Below are positions 17,908-26,868 of a stretch of DNA of 44,419 bases, piece after piece; the stretch's first letter is position 1; every line of letters begins with the position of its first letter. The stretch is taken from contig JAKPGL010000232.1 in assembly GCA_029550925.1 (NCBI GenBank), forward strand, positions 1 through 44,419, given 5' to 3'. The position numbers were made by a program, and so were the translations under genes. This DNA is from Planctomycetota bacterium. GTDB lineage: Bacteria > Planctomycetota > Planctomycetia > Pirellulales > Thermoguttaceae. The notes below the pieces were generated by a model. That model saw nothing but the letters and a program-made list of their open reading frames with translations. It was not told where the DNA came from and searched no databases.

Positions 17908-19044
17908 CTATGCCGCCTGAGCGTATTTTCGGTTTTGGTTACTGAGAGCAGAATACAAGTCCAAAAGTTTCGGCAGCTCCTTTTCCCAATGGTACTGTTC
18001 TACTACCGCCTGCCGGCCTCGATCGCCCATTGCCTGGGCCTCCTCCCGATGCGAAAGTACCCATCGCATTGCAGCGGCAATGCTCTCTGGATCCAACGGA
18101 TTGACCAATAACCCACAGCGGGCCGTTTCCACAATGGTTCGCCATAGCGGGAAATCCGAAGCAATCACCGGGGCACCTGCCGACATGTATTCAAAAAGTT
18201 TATTGGGTTGGGATTCCACATGGTTTCCAAGAGGGTGGAAAAGCACCATCCCCGCTTGCGCTCGGTGAAGCAACCGCCGGACCGCCTCCCGATCCAAAAA
18301 ACCCAGCTCTTCCACCTGAGACCATCCCGGCAGTTGGCTGCATTCCGCCCGCAGACAGGACGATTCCCACTGGCCCGCCAAGGCCAACCGGGCTTCCGGC
18401 CCCGCCATCTTCAGAGCGGTAATCATCTCCCGGATGCCCCGGATTTTACTAATGCCTCCTACATACACAAAAAGTCCTTTTTCTCGGGGACCATTGTTGA
18501 CTGCCAACGGCGCTAATTCATCCCGCCAAGGAAAATTTTGCACTACAATACATCGAGGATGCTTGGCAAATCTTCTGGCAATGGCCGGCGTGGCCGCCAC
18601 AATCCCATCCACCCGCTTCGCACCATAATCTTCGATCCACCCTGTGATCCTGGCAACCAGAGTCCGGCTCCACCGAGGCAACCACTCTTTATTCCGGATC
18701 TGGAGGCGAACATCTTCATGCACATCATATACCACTGGCCGACCTGTTTTCTTCCGCAGCTTTAAACTCCACGGCAACAGCTCCGGATCATGAAAGTGAT
18801 AGATATCTGCTGGGATAGTCCTTGCCAGTTGAGACACTTCCGCCGCGGTTTTGAACATCCGGCTCCAACGCGACCTTGCCCAAGGGACCCGATGAACGAA
18901 CACTCCCTCTCGGCAGGCGGCGTCGGGGGCGTTCGTCGCCGCCAGATGTACCTCATGGCCGAGGCGGATGAGGCTCATCGCCATTTTGTTGTAAATTCGT
19001 ATATCATTCCAAGGATGCGCACTGGTAAGCATGCAAATTTTCAT
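17908..19044 (-). CDS. Glycosyltransferase family 4
   Basis: A GT-B fold glycosyltransferase of 378 residues. It begins MKICMLTSAHPWNDIRIY, with the usual first beta strand and loop, has DIYHFHDPELL in the acceptor domain, and in the donor domain shows LFVYVGGISKIRGI, VEELGFLDREAVRRLL and SQPNKLFEYMSAGAPVIAS, which contains the conserved family glutamate. AAGGAGA lies nine bases before the ATG. It overlaps the end of the C5-epimerase gene by 41 bases, so the two are translationally linked. With the preceding GT4 it gives only two cytoplasmic glycosyltransferases, which would build a short repeat unit unless others lie outside the window. Confidence 0.88.
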   Translation of the reverse strand: MKICMLTSAHPWNDIRIYNKMAMSLIRLGHEVHLAATNAPDAACREGVFVHRVPWARSRWSRMFKTAAEVSQLARTIPADIYHFHDPELLPWSLKLRKKTGRPVVYDVHEDVRLQIRNKEWLPRWSRTLVARITGWIEDYGAKRVDGIVAATPAIARRFAKHPRCIVVQNFPWRDELAPLAVNNGPREKGLFVYVGGISKIRGIREMITALKMAGPEARLALAGQWESSCLRAECSQLPGWSQVEELGFLDREAVRRLLHRAQAGMVLFHPLGNHVESQPNKLFEYMSAGAPVIASDFPLWRTIVETARCGLLVNPLDPESIAAAMRWVLSHREEAQAMGDRGRQAVVEQYHWEKELPKLLDLYSALSNQNRKYAQAA

Positions 19045-20182
19045 CCCATCCGTCTCCTTTTTCGGATCGGAGGTCTTTCTTCTTTCGTCGCATCCGGCGA
19101 ATAAAATATTCGACGCTGAAATAGGCGCCTGCTATGGGCGCCGCTGCGAGGAACATATTTGCGACGAATAAAACTGTGTAAAACCGAAGCGGTTTTTGCC
19201 AAAGGAAATATCGTGTAAAGTAATCACTTCGATAATTTTTCCATCGCTGAGCGGTATCTATTAAAAATCTTTCGTTGGTCAATTGCCCCAGGTGTTCTAG
19301 GGTGTTTATATTGATGTGGTGATACTTAAGCTTGGCAATTTGCCCCAGTTGATCGTAGTAGGTCCATTGTCCTGTGTCGTACTTTGGCAGTTCCTGTTTC
19401 AGAACATGGAGGCCTTTCTGAAGTAATTCAGCAGATTGTGGATCGCCGGTTTCTTTCCAATAATGGTAAATTCCAATCAGTGTATGGGTCATCCCATTAA
19501 GAACCCGGGACTCTTTGCAGGCGGCAGAAGCATACTCTTCGTACCACCAAGCATCTTCGCGGTCTTTCCGGAGGACTCCCCCCGCTTCTACCGGGATGAA
19601 GAAGGCAGTAAGAGCTTTTCGAGCAGCATCAAGATACTTTGAATCTCCAGATTCTCGATAGGCTTGGACCAGGACCTCGATCCCGCAGCCTTGCGCCATT
19701 CCAGAAACCCATGGAGGCTCTAAATTGTACACTTGCCACGGAAAGGAATATTCCCAAACATAAAAAGTTTCCCCCGCGCATTCTCTTGGTTTTAGACAGC
19801 TTGCGAGCCAATCGGCGCAAGAAAAAAAACAATTTCGGTATTCCTCTGAGGAAAGTCCGTTAGGGGGGCAAAACGCATAGTACTTTAGGAAATAATCGTA
19901 GTCGTGCGAATCTTTCCAAAGTTGATAATAGCCATAAGCATAAATGCACACATATACAGGATTGTCGAAAGCCTTCTTTAATCGGAGATAGTAAACTTGG
20001 GGGACCCCTTTCTCATCTAAAGGATGTAAAGAAAATCGGCCGCTTTGGATAAAAATCAATCCTTGTTCAATAGGGTAGGTGAGAAAAGGTTCCGTCCAGG
20101 TGGCTATAGGGATTGCTCCCAAGAAGCAGAGTCCCAAACCGAGACCGATTTTGAGGCCTAGCCAGAGACAGCGTTTCGCCAT
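19004..20182 (-). CDS. Membrane-anchored glucuronyl C5-epimerase family protein
   Basis: Resembles the C-terminal catalytic domain of D-glucuronyl C5-epimerases, which invert C5 of uronic acids within a polysaccharide. The ATG at 20182 (392 residues) has GGGAGG upstream. An N-terminal signal-anchor helix (about 5-28) and a C-terminal helix (about 334-356), followed by a very basic tail (RRMRRKKK), put the catalytic domain in the periplasm. Family landmarks are WVSGMAQG (158-165), WYEEY (213-217), LNGMTHTLIG (228-237), YDTGQWTYYD (268-277) and YHHININ (287-293). These hold the tyrosines equivalent to the catalytic ones of the animal enzymes, though the spacing between the last two motifs is shorter here. 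It overlaps wzy and a GT4 gene. The substrate may be glucuronate or the diacetamido-uronate made by the Wbp enzymes. Confidence 0.85.
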   Translation of the reverse strand: MAKRCLWLGLKIGLGLGLCFLGAIPIATWTEPFLTYPIEQGLIFIQSGRFSLHPLDEKGVPQVYYLRLKKAFDNPVYVCIYAYGYYQLWKDSHDYDYFLKYYAFCPPNGLSSEEYRNCFFSCADWLASCLKPRECAGETFYVWEYSFPWQVYNLEPPWVSGMAQGCGIEVLVQAYRESGDSKYLDAARKALTAFFIPVEAGGVLRKDREDAWWYEEYASAACKESRVLNGMTHTLIGIYHYWKETGDPQSAELLQKGLHVLKQELPKYDTGQWTYYDQLGQIAKLKYHHININTLEHLGQLTNERFLIDTAQRWKNYRSDYFTRYFLWQKPLRFYTVLFVANMFLAAAPIAGAYFSVEYFIRRMRRKKKDLRSEKGDGWDENLHAYQCASLE

Positions 20183-21504
20183 GAAACCTCCCCCCCCTTG
20201 AAAACATTCCACCGGGTCCGCAAGAAAACTAAGCCAATAGGCAATAAAAGTCCGCCGTACGAAAGCATACAAGCAAAGAAATCCGTTCGATTGATTTCAA
20301 AAAAGGAATAAAAGAGGACTGCTTGAGTTGCTAGTACGAAAACATTTTTGGGCTGCCGGAGAAGCCAAACTTGAACACTTTGAAGAATAAATCCGATCAG
20401 GAGCCCGTATAGAGGAGGGCCTACTAAGCCCCAATTAGCATAGGCTGTCCCTACAAAAGGAGCAGGGGCATTTCCCTGATATGGCAAATCAGGAAATAGA
20501 CGCCGGTAAACTTCTTGAGAAATAGGGAAATACTCATATCCCGGGTAAAACAACCCTCCTATGCTAGCAAGTTTCCCGATCCCCCTACCATATAGAAAAT
20601 CGATTTGTTCTGGGAAAATTCGTATATATTCGAAATTCAACTTGGCAGGAGCATAGAAAATTCGTTCCTCAAGTCCGATCCAAATACTTTCCCAAGAACG
20701 AGAAGGATCGTGAAGAAAGAGTACGACAATAGGAATAGCGAATATCAGGATAGGAGCCAGAAGCATCACCCTAAATGGCATTCTTCCCTTTCGCAGAAGA
20801 TAGTAGAAGAGAAAGATTACAATAAATAAAACTGCCGGAGGAGAACGGGTTAGGGTCGCACTACAATAAACCAGAGCGAAAACGAAAACCACCGCGAGTC
20901 CTATCCATTGCTTTATCGACCATCGTTCTGTAGAAGCCGCCCCCAACCAACAGCTTAATATAAACGCCCATCCGAATTGTCGAAGGATAAAATATATATA
21001 GTTAAAAGGAGAAGGTAGAGTCGCGGTTACACTTTCCCGTAAATGAGCCAGGAAGTCGTATTCGCCGGGATGTAAAAAGGCTTGAAAAATGGGAGGAACG
21101 CCGGTTTCCAAGAAGAATAATATTGAAAAGAAAATCGCTATTCCGGTAAGTATAATAAGCCTTTTCCGTTCCCAAGAGAGAATAGCTGGCAGATCAGCGG
21201 AGTAAAATTTATCGATTTCTTCCGGATAGAAACGCCAAACTGCATTGGCCGTCAGAATCCCGAGTGGGATCGTCAGTACTCCCAAGAGTACTAATCCTAG
21301 CGTTAAATCTCCTTGGGGAGGTGCGTCGGAAATTACTATTTTGATAGAAGGGATAACGAGGAAAAAGAGATAAGCAAACCAAATAGTTACCGGAAGAGTC
21401 AGACGAGTCCATCGAAGAGGTTGCGTATGTTTAAGAAGTAAGAATCCAGCGATTCCTATTAGAATAACACCTACTATAAGAAGAAATTGGTCGATTGTTT
21501 CCAT
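20158..21504 (-). CDS. Wzy-like oligosaccharide repeat-unit polymerase
   Basis: A 448-residue polytopic membrane protein with about eleven helices and one large periplasmic loop in the second half (about 280-350, with RIFYAPAKLNFEYIRIFPEQ and FPDLPYQGNAPAP). That is the architecture of Wzy polymerases, which join lipid-linked repeat units on the periplasmic side. Sequence similarity in this family is always low, so the call rests on topology and on the place between wzx and the epimerase. It starts three bases after the wzx stop and overlaps the epimerase by 25 bases. The DNA is clearly AT-richer than the flanks: a hand count of 20761-20820 gives 24 G+C in 60, against 40 in 60 at 36121-36180. 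Confidence 0.8.
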   Translation of the reverse strand: METIDQFLLIVGVILIGIAGFLLLKHTQPLRWTRLTLPVTIWFAYLFFLVIPSIKIVISDAPPQGDLTLGLVLLGVLTIPLGILTANAVWRFYPEEIDKFYSADLPAILSWERKRLIILTGIAIFFSILFFLETGVPPIFQAFLHPGEYDFLAHLRESVTATLPSPFNYIYFILRQFGWAFILSCWLGAASTERWSIKQWIGLAVVFVFALVYCSATLTRSPPAVLFIVIFLFYYLLRKGRMPFRVMLLAPILIFAIPIVVLFLHDPSRSWESIWIGLEERIFYAPAKLNFEYIRIFPEQIDFLYGRGIGKLASIGGLFYPGYEYFPISQEVYRRLFPDLPYQGNAPAPFVGTAYANWGLVGPPLYGLLIGFILQSVQVWLLRQPKNVFVLATQAVLFYSFFEINRTDFFACMLSYGGLLLPIGLVFLRTRWNVFKGGEVSWRNAVSG

Positions 21505-21507
21505 ACC

Positions 21508-22890
21508 TCATCCTTTGATGTTATTTCTGACGTTTAAGTCTATGGAAGGGCGAGTACCCAATAGGCGACCACGCATGGTTTCCATTAAAAGAACCCCTTG
21601 CGTTAAATAAGCTATAGCTTCGGCGGCGGCATAGATGCCGACGATGGCCGCGGGTTCCCAGTGCAGTGCTGCCGCTATCGCTACGCTGCCGCAGACAGAA
21701 ATGCTATAGAACGTATCCCATACTAATTGAAGCCCTTGTCGTTCGGAGAGGAATAAAGTAGTCGAAACCGGAGAGACTACGAATTGTAAAAGTATAGCCG
21801 GGGCTAACATACGGGCAAATTGGCCGGCGGTTTCCCAGTTGTTTCCGAAAATAAATTTAAAAATTACCGGCGATAAAAAGTAAATAGCTAACATAGGCCC
21901 TGAGGCCAAAACCGCTAACCAAAAGATAAATTTCAGGAAGAAGGATCTACATGTTTGCGGCGAATTGCGGCGCCGTTCTGAAAATTCTCCTATATATACC
22001 CGCGCCAGATTTTGGCCCAAAAGGCTTGTCGGCACATGGAGCACCCAGTCGGCGAGCATCAGGTGGCCTAAAATCGCAGGAGGAAAGACGCCCGCCATGA
22101 TCAATTTAGGCAGGTGAGACGCGGTCCGATTCAGCAGAGTCGAGGGGAGGGTAAGGACTGGGAATCGCCAAAATCGTTTTGCGACCTTCCAGAGAGACCG
22201 AAAGGAAACCGTAGAAGGGAAAGCGGCAATCTGGGCGACAATTGGTCGTCCTAACCAGTTAATTCCCAAGGCGCGTCCTGCCAAATCTCCTACTAGAAGC
22301 CCTAAAGGGCCCCCTCTCGTCAAGCCCCAACCGAGTTGGCATCCTATCATCCCCGCCCCTTGATATATTTTAGTCCATGCAAGCCGGGTAAAAGCTTTTG
22401 TCCGGGCGGCGTAGTATGTAAGCGCTTCGTAGAGAGAAATGAAGAAACAAGCGGGGGCTACCAGCCATATATATTTTTCTAAACCCCCCGCACCGCCTTC
22501 GTAAACAAACATGGGCCTGAAACACAAAATGCCCATCAGCAACAGCGCTGTCATCAGGAGCAAAATCAAACCGCACAAGCTAACCAGGGAAATCGCTTCA
22601 GTTTCTTTAGTAGGTAAAGGAATTGCCCGTTCGTAGCCCAAGCATCCCACAGTGGTCAGAAGTCCTACCAGGGCGGTGAAGGCGGCCAAAACGCCAAAGT
22701 CGTCGGGTGTGTACAATCGTGTGAGCGCCGGAGCGGCAACCGCCGCCATCAGATGGGCGGCCGCGCTCCCCACAGTGAGGGTAGCTACCCCTTGAACCAC
22801 CTGGTTGCCAAGCACTTTTTTGGGAGAGGGCAGATTCGGAAGAAAAGGGGCTTTTTGTTTGGCAACAGGCGGGGAAAGGGTCGTCGTCAT
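21508..22890 (-). CDS. Wzx-type polysaccharide flippase
   Basis: A MOP-superfamily exporter of 460 residues with about twelve to fourteen helices, which moves lipid-linked repeat units across the inner membrane. The N-terminus after a short polar leader (TLTVGSAAAHLMAAVAAPALTRLY, then TPDDFGVLAAFTALVG) is characteristic of Wzx/RfbX proteins, as is the central KLIMAGVFPPAILGHLMLA. I chose ATG 22890 because it has AGGAG upstream and overlaps the stop of the wbpI-like gene in an ATGA junction. The in-frame start at 22977 would add a very basic, unlikely leader. Together with Wzy and the initiating transferase it defines a Wzx/Wzy-dependent pathway. Confidence 0.9.
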   Translation of the reverse strand: MTTTLSPPVAKQKAPFLPNLPSPKKVLGNQVVQGVATLTVGSAAAHLMAAVAAPALTRLYTPDDFGVLAAFTALVGLLTTVGCLGYERAIPLPTKETEAISLVSLCGLILLLMTALLLMGILCFRPMFVYEGGAGGLEKYIWLVAPACFFISLYEALTYYAARTKAFTRLAWTKIYQGAGMIGCQLGWGLTRGGPLGLLVGDLAGRALGINWLGRPIVAQIAAFPSTVSFRSLWKVAKRFWRFPVLTLPSTLLNRTASHLPKLIMAGVFPPAILGHLMLADWVLHVPTSLLGQNLARVYIGEFSERRRNSPQTCRSFFLKFIFWLAVLASGPMLAIYFLSPVIFKFIFGNNWETAGQFARMLAPAILLQFVVSPVSTTLFLSERQGLQLVWDTFYSISVCGSVAIAAALHWEPAAIVGIYAAAEAIAYLTQGVLLMETMRGRLLGTRPSIDLNVRNNIKG

Positions 22891-24011
22891 AGCGAGTTCT
22901 CCTGGAGGAGATAGGCGACGACTTTTCCGGCGGCTTGACCGTCCCCGTACTCTACGATTGGTTCTAAAGGAGTCCAAGGCGTCATCTGGGCAATGCGGTC
23001 AGGATTGGCCCCCACCACTCGGTTCCAACCGGTCTGCACCGTCTCGACCCATTCGGTTTCTTCTCGCAGGGTTACACAGGGCACGCGGTGGAAGTAGGCT
23101 TCTTTTTGCACACCGCCGGAGTCGGTAAGGATGAGGGCGGCCTCTTGTTCCAGGCGGATCATATCCAAAAAGCCGACCGGCTCGATGATCCGAAGCCCAT
23201 TGTTCCCGGAAGCGGCGTCGGCAAGTTCCGACAGTCCCCACTGTTGCAAGGCATGTCGGGTCCGCGGATGTAAAGGAAGAACCACCGGACGAGTTTTGCT
23301 CAATCGGCGAAGTCCCTCCCAGATTCCGGCCAGGCGATCCGGCTGATCCGTATTTTCGGCCCGATGGAGGGTGGCAAGGTAATAGTGTTTCGGCTGGAGC
23401 CGGAGGGTTTCTAGGATTCGGCTTTTTTGGCGGGCGATGGGGGCGAAGAGCAAGGCGGCATCGTACATCACATCGCCGACGTGAAACACTCCTTCGATAA
23501 TCCCTTCTCGGGCGAGGTTTTCCACCGCCGTCTGCGTCGGGCAGAAATGCAGTTGGGCCAAGTGGTCGGCGACTACCCGATTGATTTCTTCAGGCATTCG
23601 GCGGTTAAAAGAACGAAGGCCCGCCTCGACATGGGCGACTGGGATGTGAAGTTTGGCGGCGGCCAACGCCCCGGCCAACGTAGAGTTTGTATCTCCATAG
23701 ACCAAGACCCAGTCCGGTCGATGGGTTTCCATCAGGGGTTCCAATTTCTCCAACATGCGGGCGGTCATCTGGCCGTGCGGTCCAGAACCGACGCCAAGAT
23801 TTGCCGTCGGCGGCGGCAGTCCCAATTCGTCGAAGAAAATCTGACTCATTTGGGCGTCATAATGTTGGCCCGTGTGAACAATTTCTTCATGGAGAGACGG
23901 CGTACGTCCTTGCCGGTTGTGTTCGGCAATAGCCCGGCTGACCACCGCCGCTTTGACAAATTGCGGCCTGGCGCCAAGAACTGTCAGAATTCGCACACAT
24001 GGACGCGACAT
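22887..24011 (-). CDS. wbpI: UDP-2,3-diacetamido-2,3-dideoxyglucuronate 2-epimerase-like
   Basis: A non-hydrolysing UDP-sugar 2-epimerase of the WecB/WbpI family, 374 residues. Motifs are GARPQFVKAA (13-22), HTGQHYDAQMSQIFF, VYGDTNSTLAGALAA, VAHVEAGLRSFNRRMPEEINR, GDVMYDA and SGGVQKEAYF. WecB itself acts on UDP-GlcNAc. Here the neighbours wbpA, B, D and E point to the WbpI role, inversion of C2 of UDP-GlcNAc(3NAc)A to give UDP-ManNAc(3NAc)A, the last step of that route. The gene ends in an ATGA overlap with wzx. Family membership is firm; the exact substrate rests on context. Confidence 0.88.
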   Translation of the reverse strand: MSRPCVRILTVLGARPQFVKAAVVSRAIAEHNRQGRTPSLHEEIVHTGQHYDAQMSQIFFDELGLPPPTANLGVGSGPHGQMTARMLEKLEPLMETHRPDWVLVYGDTNSTLAGALAAAKLHIPVAHVEAGLRSFNRRMPEEINRVVADHLAQLHFCPTQTAVENLAREGIIEGVFHVGDVMYDAALLFAPIARQKSRILETLRLQPKHYYLATLHRAENTDQPDRLAGIWEGLRRLSKTRPVVLPLHPRTRHALQQWGLSELADAASGNNGLRIIEPVGFLDMIRLEQEAALILTDSGGVQKEAYFHRVPCVTLREETEWVETVQTGWNRVVGANPDRIAQMTPWTPLEPIVEYGDGQAAGKVVAYLLQENSL

Positions 24012-24087
24012 TTTGGACGATAAAGGTTCGGTTTACAATAGACGCCTTTTTTACCACAGAACCAACGACAATCGTCTTTGGGAGGTA

Positions 24088-24116
24088 CCTGTCGTCTGTC
24101 AGACGGCGGCAATCCA
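24088..24116. repeat. Short palindrome in the wbpB-wbpI gap
   Basis: The 139-bp gap contains a CGTCTGTCAGACG palindrome next to GCGGC and a short spacer ending in AACCCAGTC. The arrangement closely resembles the hairpin cluster upstream of rpmE (GACTGGGTT, spacer, CCGCCGCTG, hairpin). No gene is visible in the gap, although the neighbouring operon genes are packed tightly. It may be a repeat or a processing hairpin. Confidence 0.35.
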
Positions 24117-24150
24117 ACCCAGTCTCACCGACCGAGGTACTGTAAACTTT

Positions 24151-25098
24151 TTACGCCGCTTGCGGCAAACGGAGAGGTATCTGCGCCGGCGTTCCTACCG
24201 GCGTCGCATGACGGAGTTGATATACCAACTCGATAGAGGGTTTTGCGTCAGCGACGCCGAACCCTCGGCCAGCCAAGACCTCTTCATAAATCCGGGTATG
24301 TAGGTCAGTAAACCCTTCGGAAAATTCCACCTCTTGGCCGTCAATCCGAATGGATCGGTACGTGGTCTGGCCGGGTTTTAACCCCGTAGAGGGCAAATCC
24401 CGGCGATCGACCGAAAGGAACCAATGGACCCTGGCCCGCTGCAATTCCAGATAACCGCACGTACGGGTAGGTTCGGCCGCATAAACTTGGCTTGTTTCGA
24501 CCGGGCCGAATATCCAGATTAGCATGTCAAAAAAGTGAATGCCGATATTGGTAGCCAATCCGCCGGATCGACTGACGTCGCCTTTCCAAGAGTGCAGATA
24601 CCATTGGCCCCGGCTGGTGATATACGTCAATTGGACATCGTGTTTTTCGTCGCCCGGTTGGCGATATTGTTCATACAACGCCCGGATCGTAGGATGGAGA
24701 CGTAATTGGAGGACTGTATAGACTCGGCGGCCGGTTTCGGCTTCCAGTTCGGCCAAGGCGTCGCAGTTCCACGGGTTTAACACGAGGGGTTTTTCGCAGA
24801 TGGCATCGGCGCCTACTCGGAGAGCGAATCGGATGTGGGCGTCGTGGAGGTAATTGGGAGAGCAGATACTTACATAATGAATACGCTCCTGTTCGGAGCG
24901 GCGGCGGAGTTTTTCTACATGGCGGTCGAATCGCTCAAACTCGCGAAAATAGGCTACGTCGAAAAAGTAACGGTCCAAAATCCCTACGGAATCATGCGGG
25001 TCCACGGCGGCTACCAGCCGATTGCCGGTCTCTTTGATCGCCGTCAAATGACGCGGCGCTATATATCCGGCGACGCCTGTAATCGCAAAGTTTTTCAT
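24151..25098 (-). CDS. wbpB: UDP-N-acetyl-glucosaminuronate 3-dehydrogenase-like
   Basis: A cytoplasmic Gfo/Idh/MocA enzyme of 315 residues from ATG 25098. The N-terminus MKNFAITGVAGYIAPRHLTA, followed by VAAVDPHDSVGILDRYF and FERFDRHVEKLRR, is the distinctive WbpB/WlbA signature. The EKP motif (AICEKPLVLNPWN) supplies the usual catalytic lysine. WbpB oxidises C3 of UDP-GlcNAcA to a ketone and is coupled with the transaminase WbpE. Unlike the two Tat-exported members elsewhere in the window, it has no signal peptide. It lies between wbpA and wbpI, with repeat copy D just upstream. Confidence 0.92.
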   Translation of the reverse strand: MKNFAITGVAGYIAPRHLTAIKETGNRLVAAVDPHDSVGILDRYFFDVAYFREFERFDRHVEKLRRRSEQERIHYVSICSPNYLHDAHIRFALRVGADAICEKPLVLNPWNCDALAELEAETGRRVYTVLQLRLHPTIRALYEQYRQPGDEKHDVQLTYITSRGQWYLHSWKGDVSRSGGLATNIGIHFFDMLIWIFGPVETSQVYAAEPTRTCGYLELQRARVHWFLSVDRRDLPSTGLKPGQTTYRSIRIDGQEVEFSEGFTDLHTRIYEEVLAGRGFGVADAKPSIELVYQLRHATPVGTPAQIPLRLPQAA

Positions 25099-25123
25099 CC
25101 TCAGGGTCCTTCCTTTGGAAAAA

Positions 25124-25312
25124 CGTAACATTTCAACTGAATGGAGTAGCCTGCCATCCCCGCGAAAACAGGGAGCCAATATCCTAGGAACGGGCTACCC
25201 TGGCGTCCCTTCGGACAAAAGGAACCTCGGAACCAGACGCAACCAAGTCTGGATTCCCGCTTGCGCGGGAACGACAAGAGAGGGAGGGCCTCCATTTGGC
25301 TGAATTGTTACG
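25124..25312. repeat. Dispersed palindromic element, copy D
   Basis: A 189-base element in the wbpA-wbpB gap with the best terminal inverted repeats of the family. The left end CGTAACATTTCAACTGAATG pairs with the right end, which reads CGTAACAATTCAGCCAAATG on the other strand; only a few positions differ. Inside are two inverted, diverged core copies, at about 25155-25175 (weak) and 25252-25274 (GGATTCCCGCTTGCGCGGGAA). It carries no gene. Confidence 0.8.
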
Positions 25313-25412
25313 GGAAAACAAAGAAACGGCTATTTCTCCAATATCTTACGAGTACGTGTTCTGATGTTTTTGATAGTATAGTTTTGGAACGATCTTATTC
25401 TCGAAAAACCTT

Positions 25413-26741
25413 TTATGCTTTTACGATACGGGCTTTGGGCATCTGAACACGGGCCATGGCGTTTCGAGTGTCAATCACTAGCCGGGCGTGCTGGCCGAGC
25501 AGGGCGTAATCCACCGGCGTATGGTCCGTAGCGATAAGAACCGCATCATACCGAGCAAGGCTTTCGGCGGTTAACGGGACGGACTTCATTTGATATTGGT
25601 ATTTTCTTCCCGGATGCAATTGAGGAACGAACGGATCGTGATAATCCACCTCGGCGCCGGCGCGGAACAGAAGTTCCATCAACCGATAGCTGGGCGATTC
25701 ACGGTCGTCGTCCACGTCTTTTTTATAGGCGACACCGATAAGTAGGATTCGGCTTCCTTTGAGGCTCTTTTGCTCCTCGTTGAGGGCCTCGATCAGTCGG
25801 CTGACGACGTATTCGGGCATCGAGGTATTGATTTCGCCGGCCAGTTCGATGAACCGAGTGGTAATTTCAAACTCTCGGGCTCGCCAGGTGAGATAAAATG
25901 GATCAATCGGAATACAATGTCCACCGAGTCCTGGACCGGGATAAAACGGCATGAAGCCGAATGGTTTCGTGCTTGCGGCCTGGATCACTTCCCAGATGTC
26001 GATACCCATCCGCTGAAAGACGACCTTCAGTTCATTGACCAGAGCGATATTGACCGAGCGGAAGATATTTTCCAACAGTTTGGTCGCTTCGGCCGCATCG
26101 GGGCTGGAAACCGGGACGGTTCGAGGGACAATGGTTTCGTAAAGGGTACACGCTAGCCGAAGGGTTTCTTCTCCCAGGCCGCCGACCACCTTCGGAATGG
26201 TGCGGGTGGAAAACTTAGGATTTCCGGGGTCTTCCCGTTCGGGAGAGAAAGCCAAAAAGAAATCCACGCCCGCCCGTAAACCGGAGCGTTCCAGGATCGG
26301 CTGGACCACCTCGCGGGTGGTGCCGGGATACGTGGTGCTTTCCAGGATTACCAATTGCCCCGCGCGAAGCCGGGCGGCAATCGAGGCGGCCGTGTTTTCT
26401 ATATAAGAAAGATCGGGTTCCCGATTTTTCGTCAGCGGCGTCGGTACGCAAATCAGGATACAATCCGGTTCGTTCAGCCGGGAGAAATCGGCGGTGGCGT
26501 CGCAATTTTTCCCTCGGCTGAGCGGTTGAAGACGTTCGGCGCTAATATGACGGATATAAGACCGACCAGCGCGGATGGCCTCCACTTTTTTGACGTCCAA
26601 ATCGAATCCCAACACCGCAAAGCCTGCCTGGGCGAACTCAATGGCCAACGGCAAACCTACATAGCCCAGACCGATCACGCCCACACAGGCAGTACGTTGT
26701 TGTATCTTTTCTAGTAAGGCATCTGCCAAGGTATTTTCCAT
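25413..26741 (-). CDS. wbpA: UDP-N-acetyl-D-glucosamine 6-dehydrogenase-like
   Basis: A UDP-sugar dehydrogenase of 442 residues that oxidises C6 of UDP-GlcNAc twice to give UDP-GlcNAcA, the first step of the diacetamido-uronate route. Visible are the NAD-binding GLGYVGLP (24-31), ESTTYPGTT, FSPEREDPGN, the active-site cysteine C276 in GLGGHCIPIDP and the C-terminal domain segment YKKDVDDDRESPS. GGGAGGG precedes the ATG at 26741. The Tyr-rich YPGPGLGGHCIPIDPFYL region and the neighbouring wbpB, D, E and I favour UDP-GlcNAc over UDP-glucose as substrate. Confidence 0.93.
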   Translation of the reverse strand: MENTLADALLEKIQQRTACVGVIGLGYVGLPLAIEFAQAGFAVLGFDLDVKKVEAIRAGRSYIRHISAERLQPLSRGKNCDATADFSRLNEPDCILICVPTPLTKNREPDLSYIENTAASIAARLRAGQLVILESTTYPGTTREVVQPILERSGLRAGVDFFLAFSPEREDPGNPKFSTRTIPKVVGGLGEETLRLACTLYETIVPRTVPVSSPDAAEATKLLENIFRSVNIALVNELKVVFQRMGIDIWEVIQAASTKPFGFMPFYPGPGLGGHCIPIDPFYLTWRAREFEITTRFIELAGEINTSMPEYVVSRLIEALNEEQKSLKGSRILLIGVAYKKDVDDDRESPSYRLMELLFRAGAEVDYHDPFVPQLHPGRKYQYQMKSVPLTAESLARYDAVLIATDHTPVDYALLGQHARLVIDTRNAMARVQMPKARIVKA

Positions 26742-26868
26742 AAAGCCCTCCCTGGCTGGAATTGGAAAGAAGACCTTCTTGCGGGCGAACTCAACTTCCT
26801 TTCCAGGAGGAAGATAGGTAACGCTCCGAGGTTTTGTAGCAGGGTTCCATAAAATCTGCTAAGGGACA

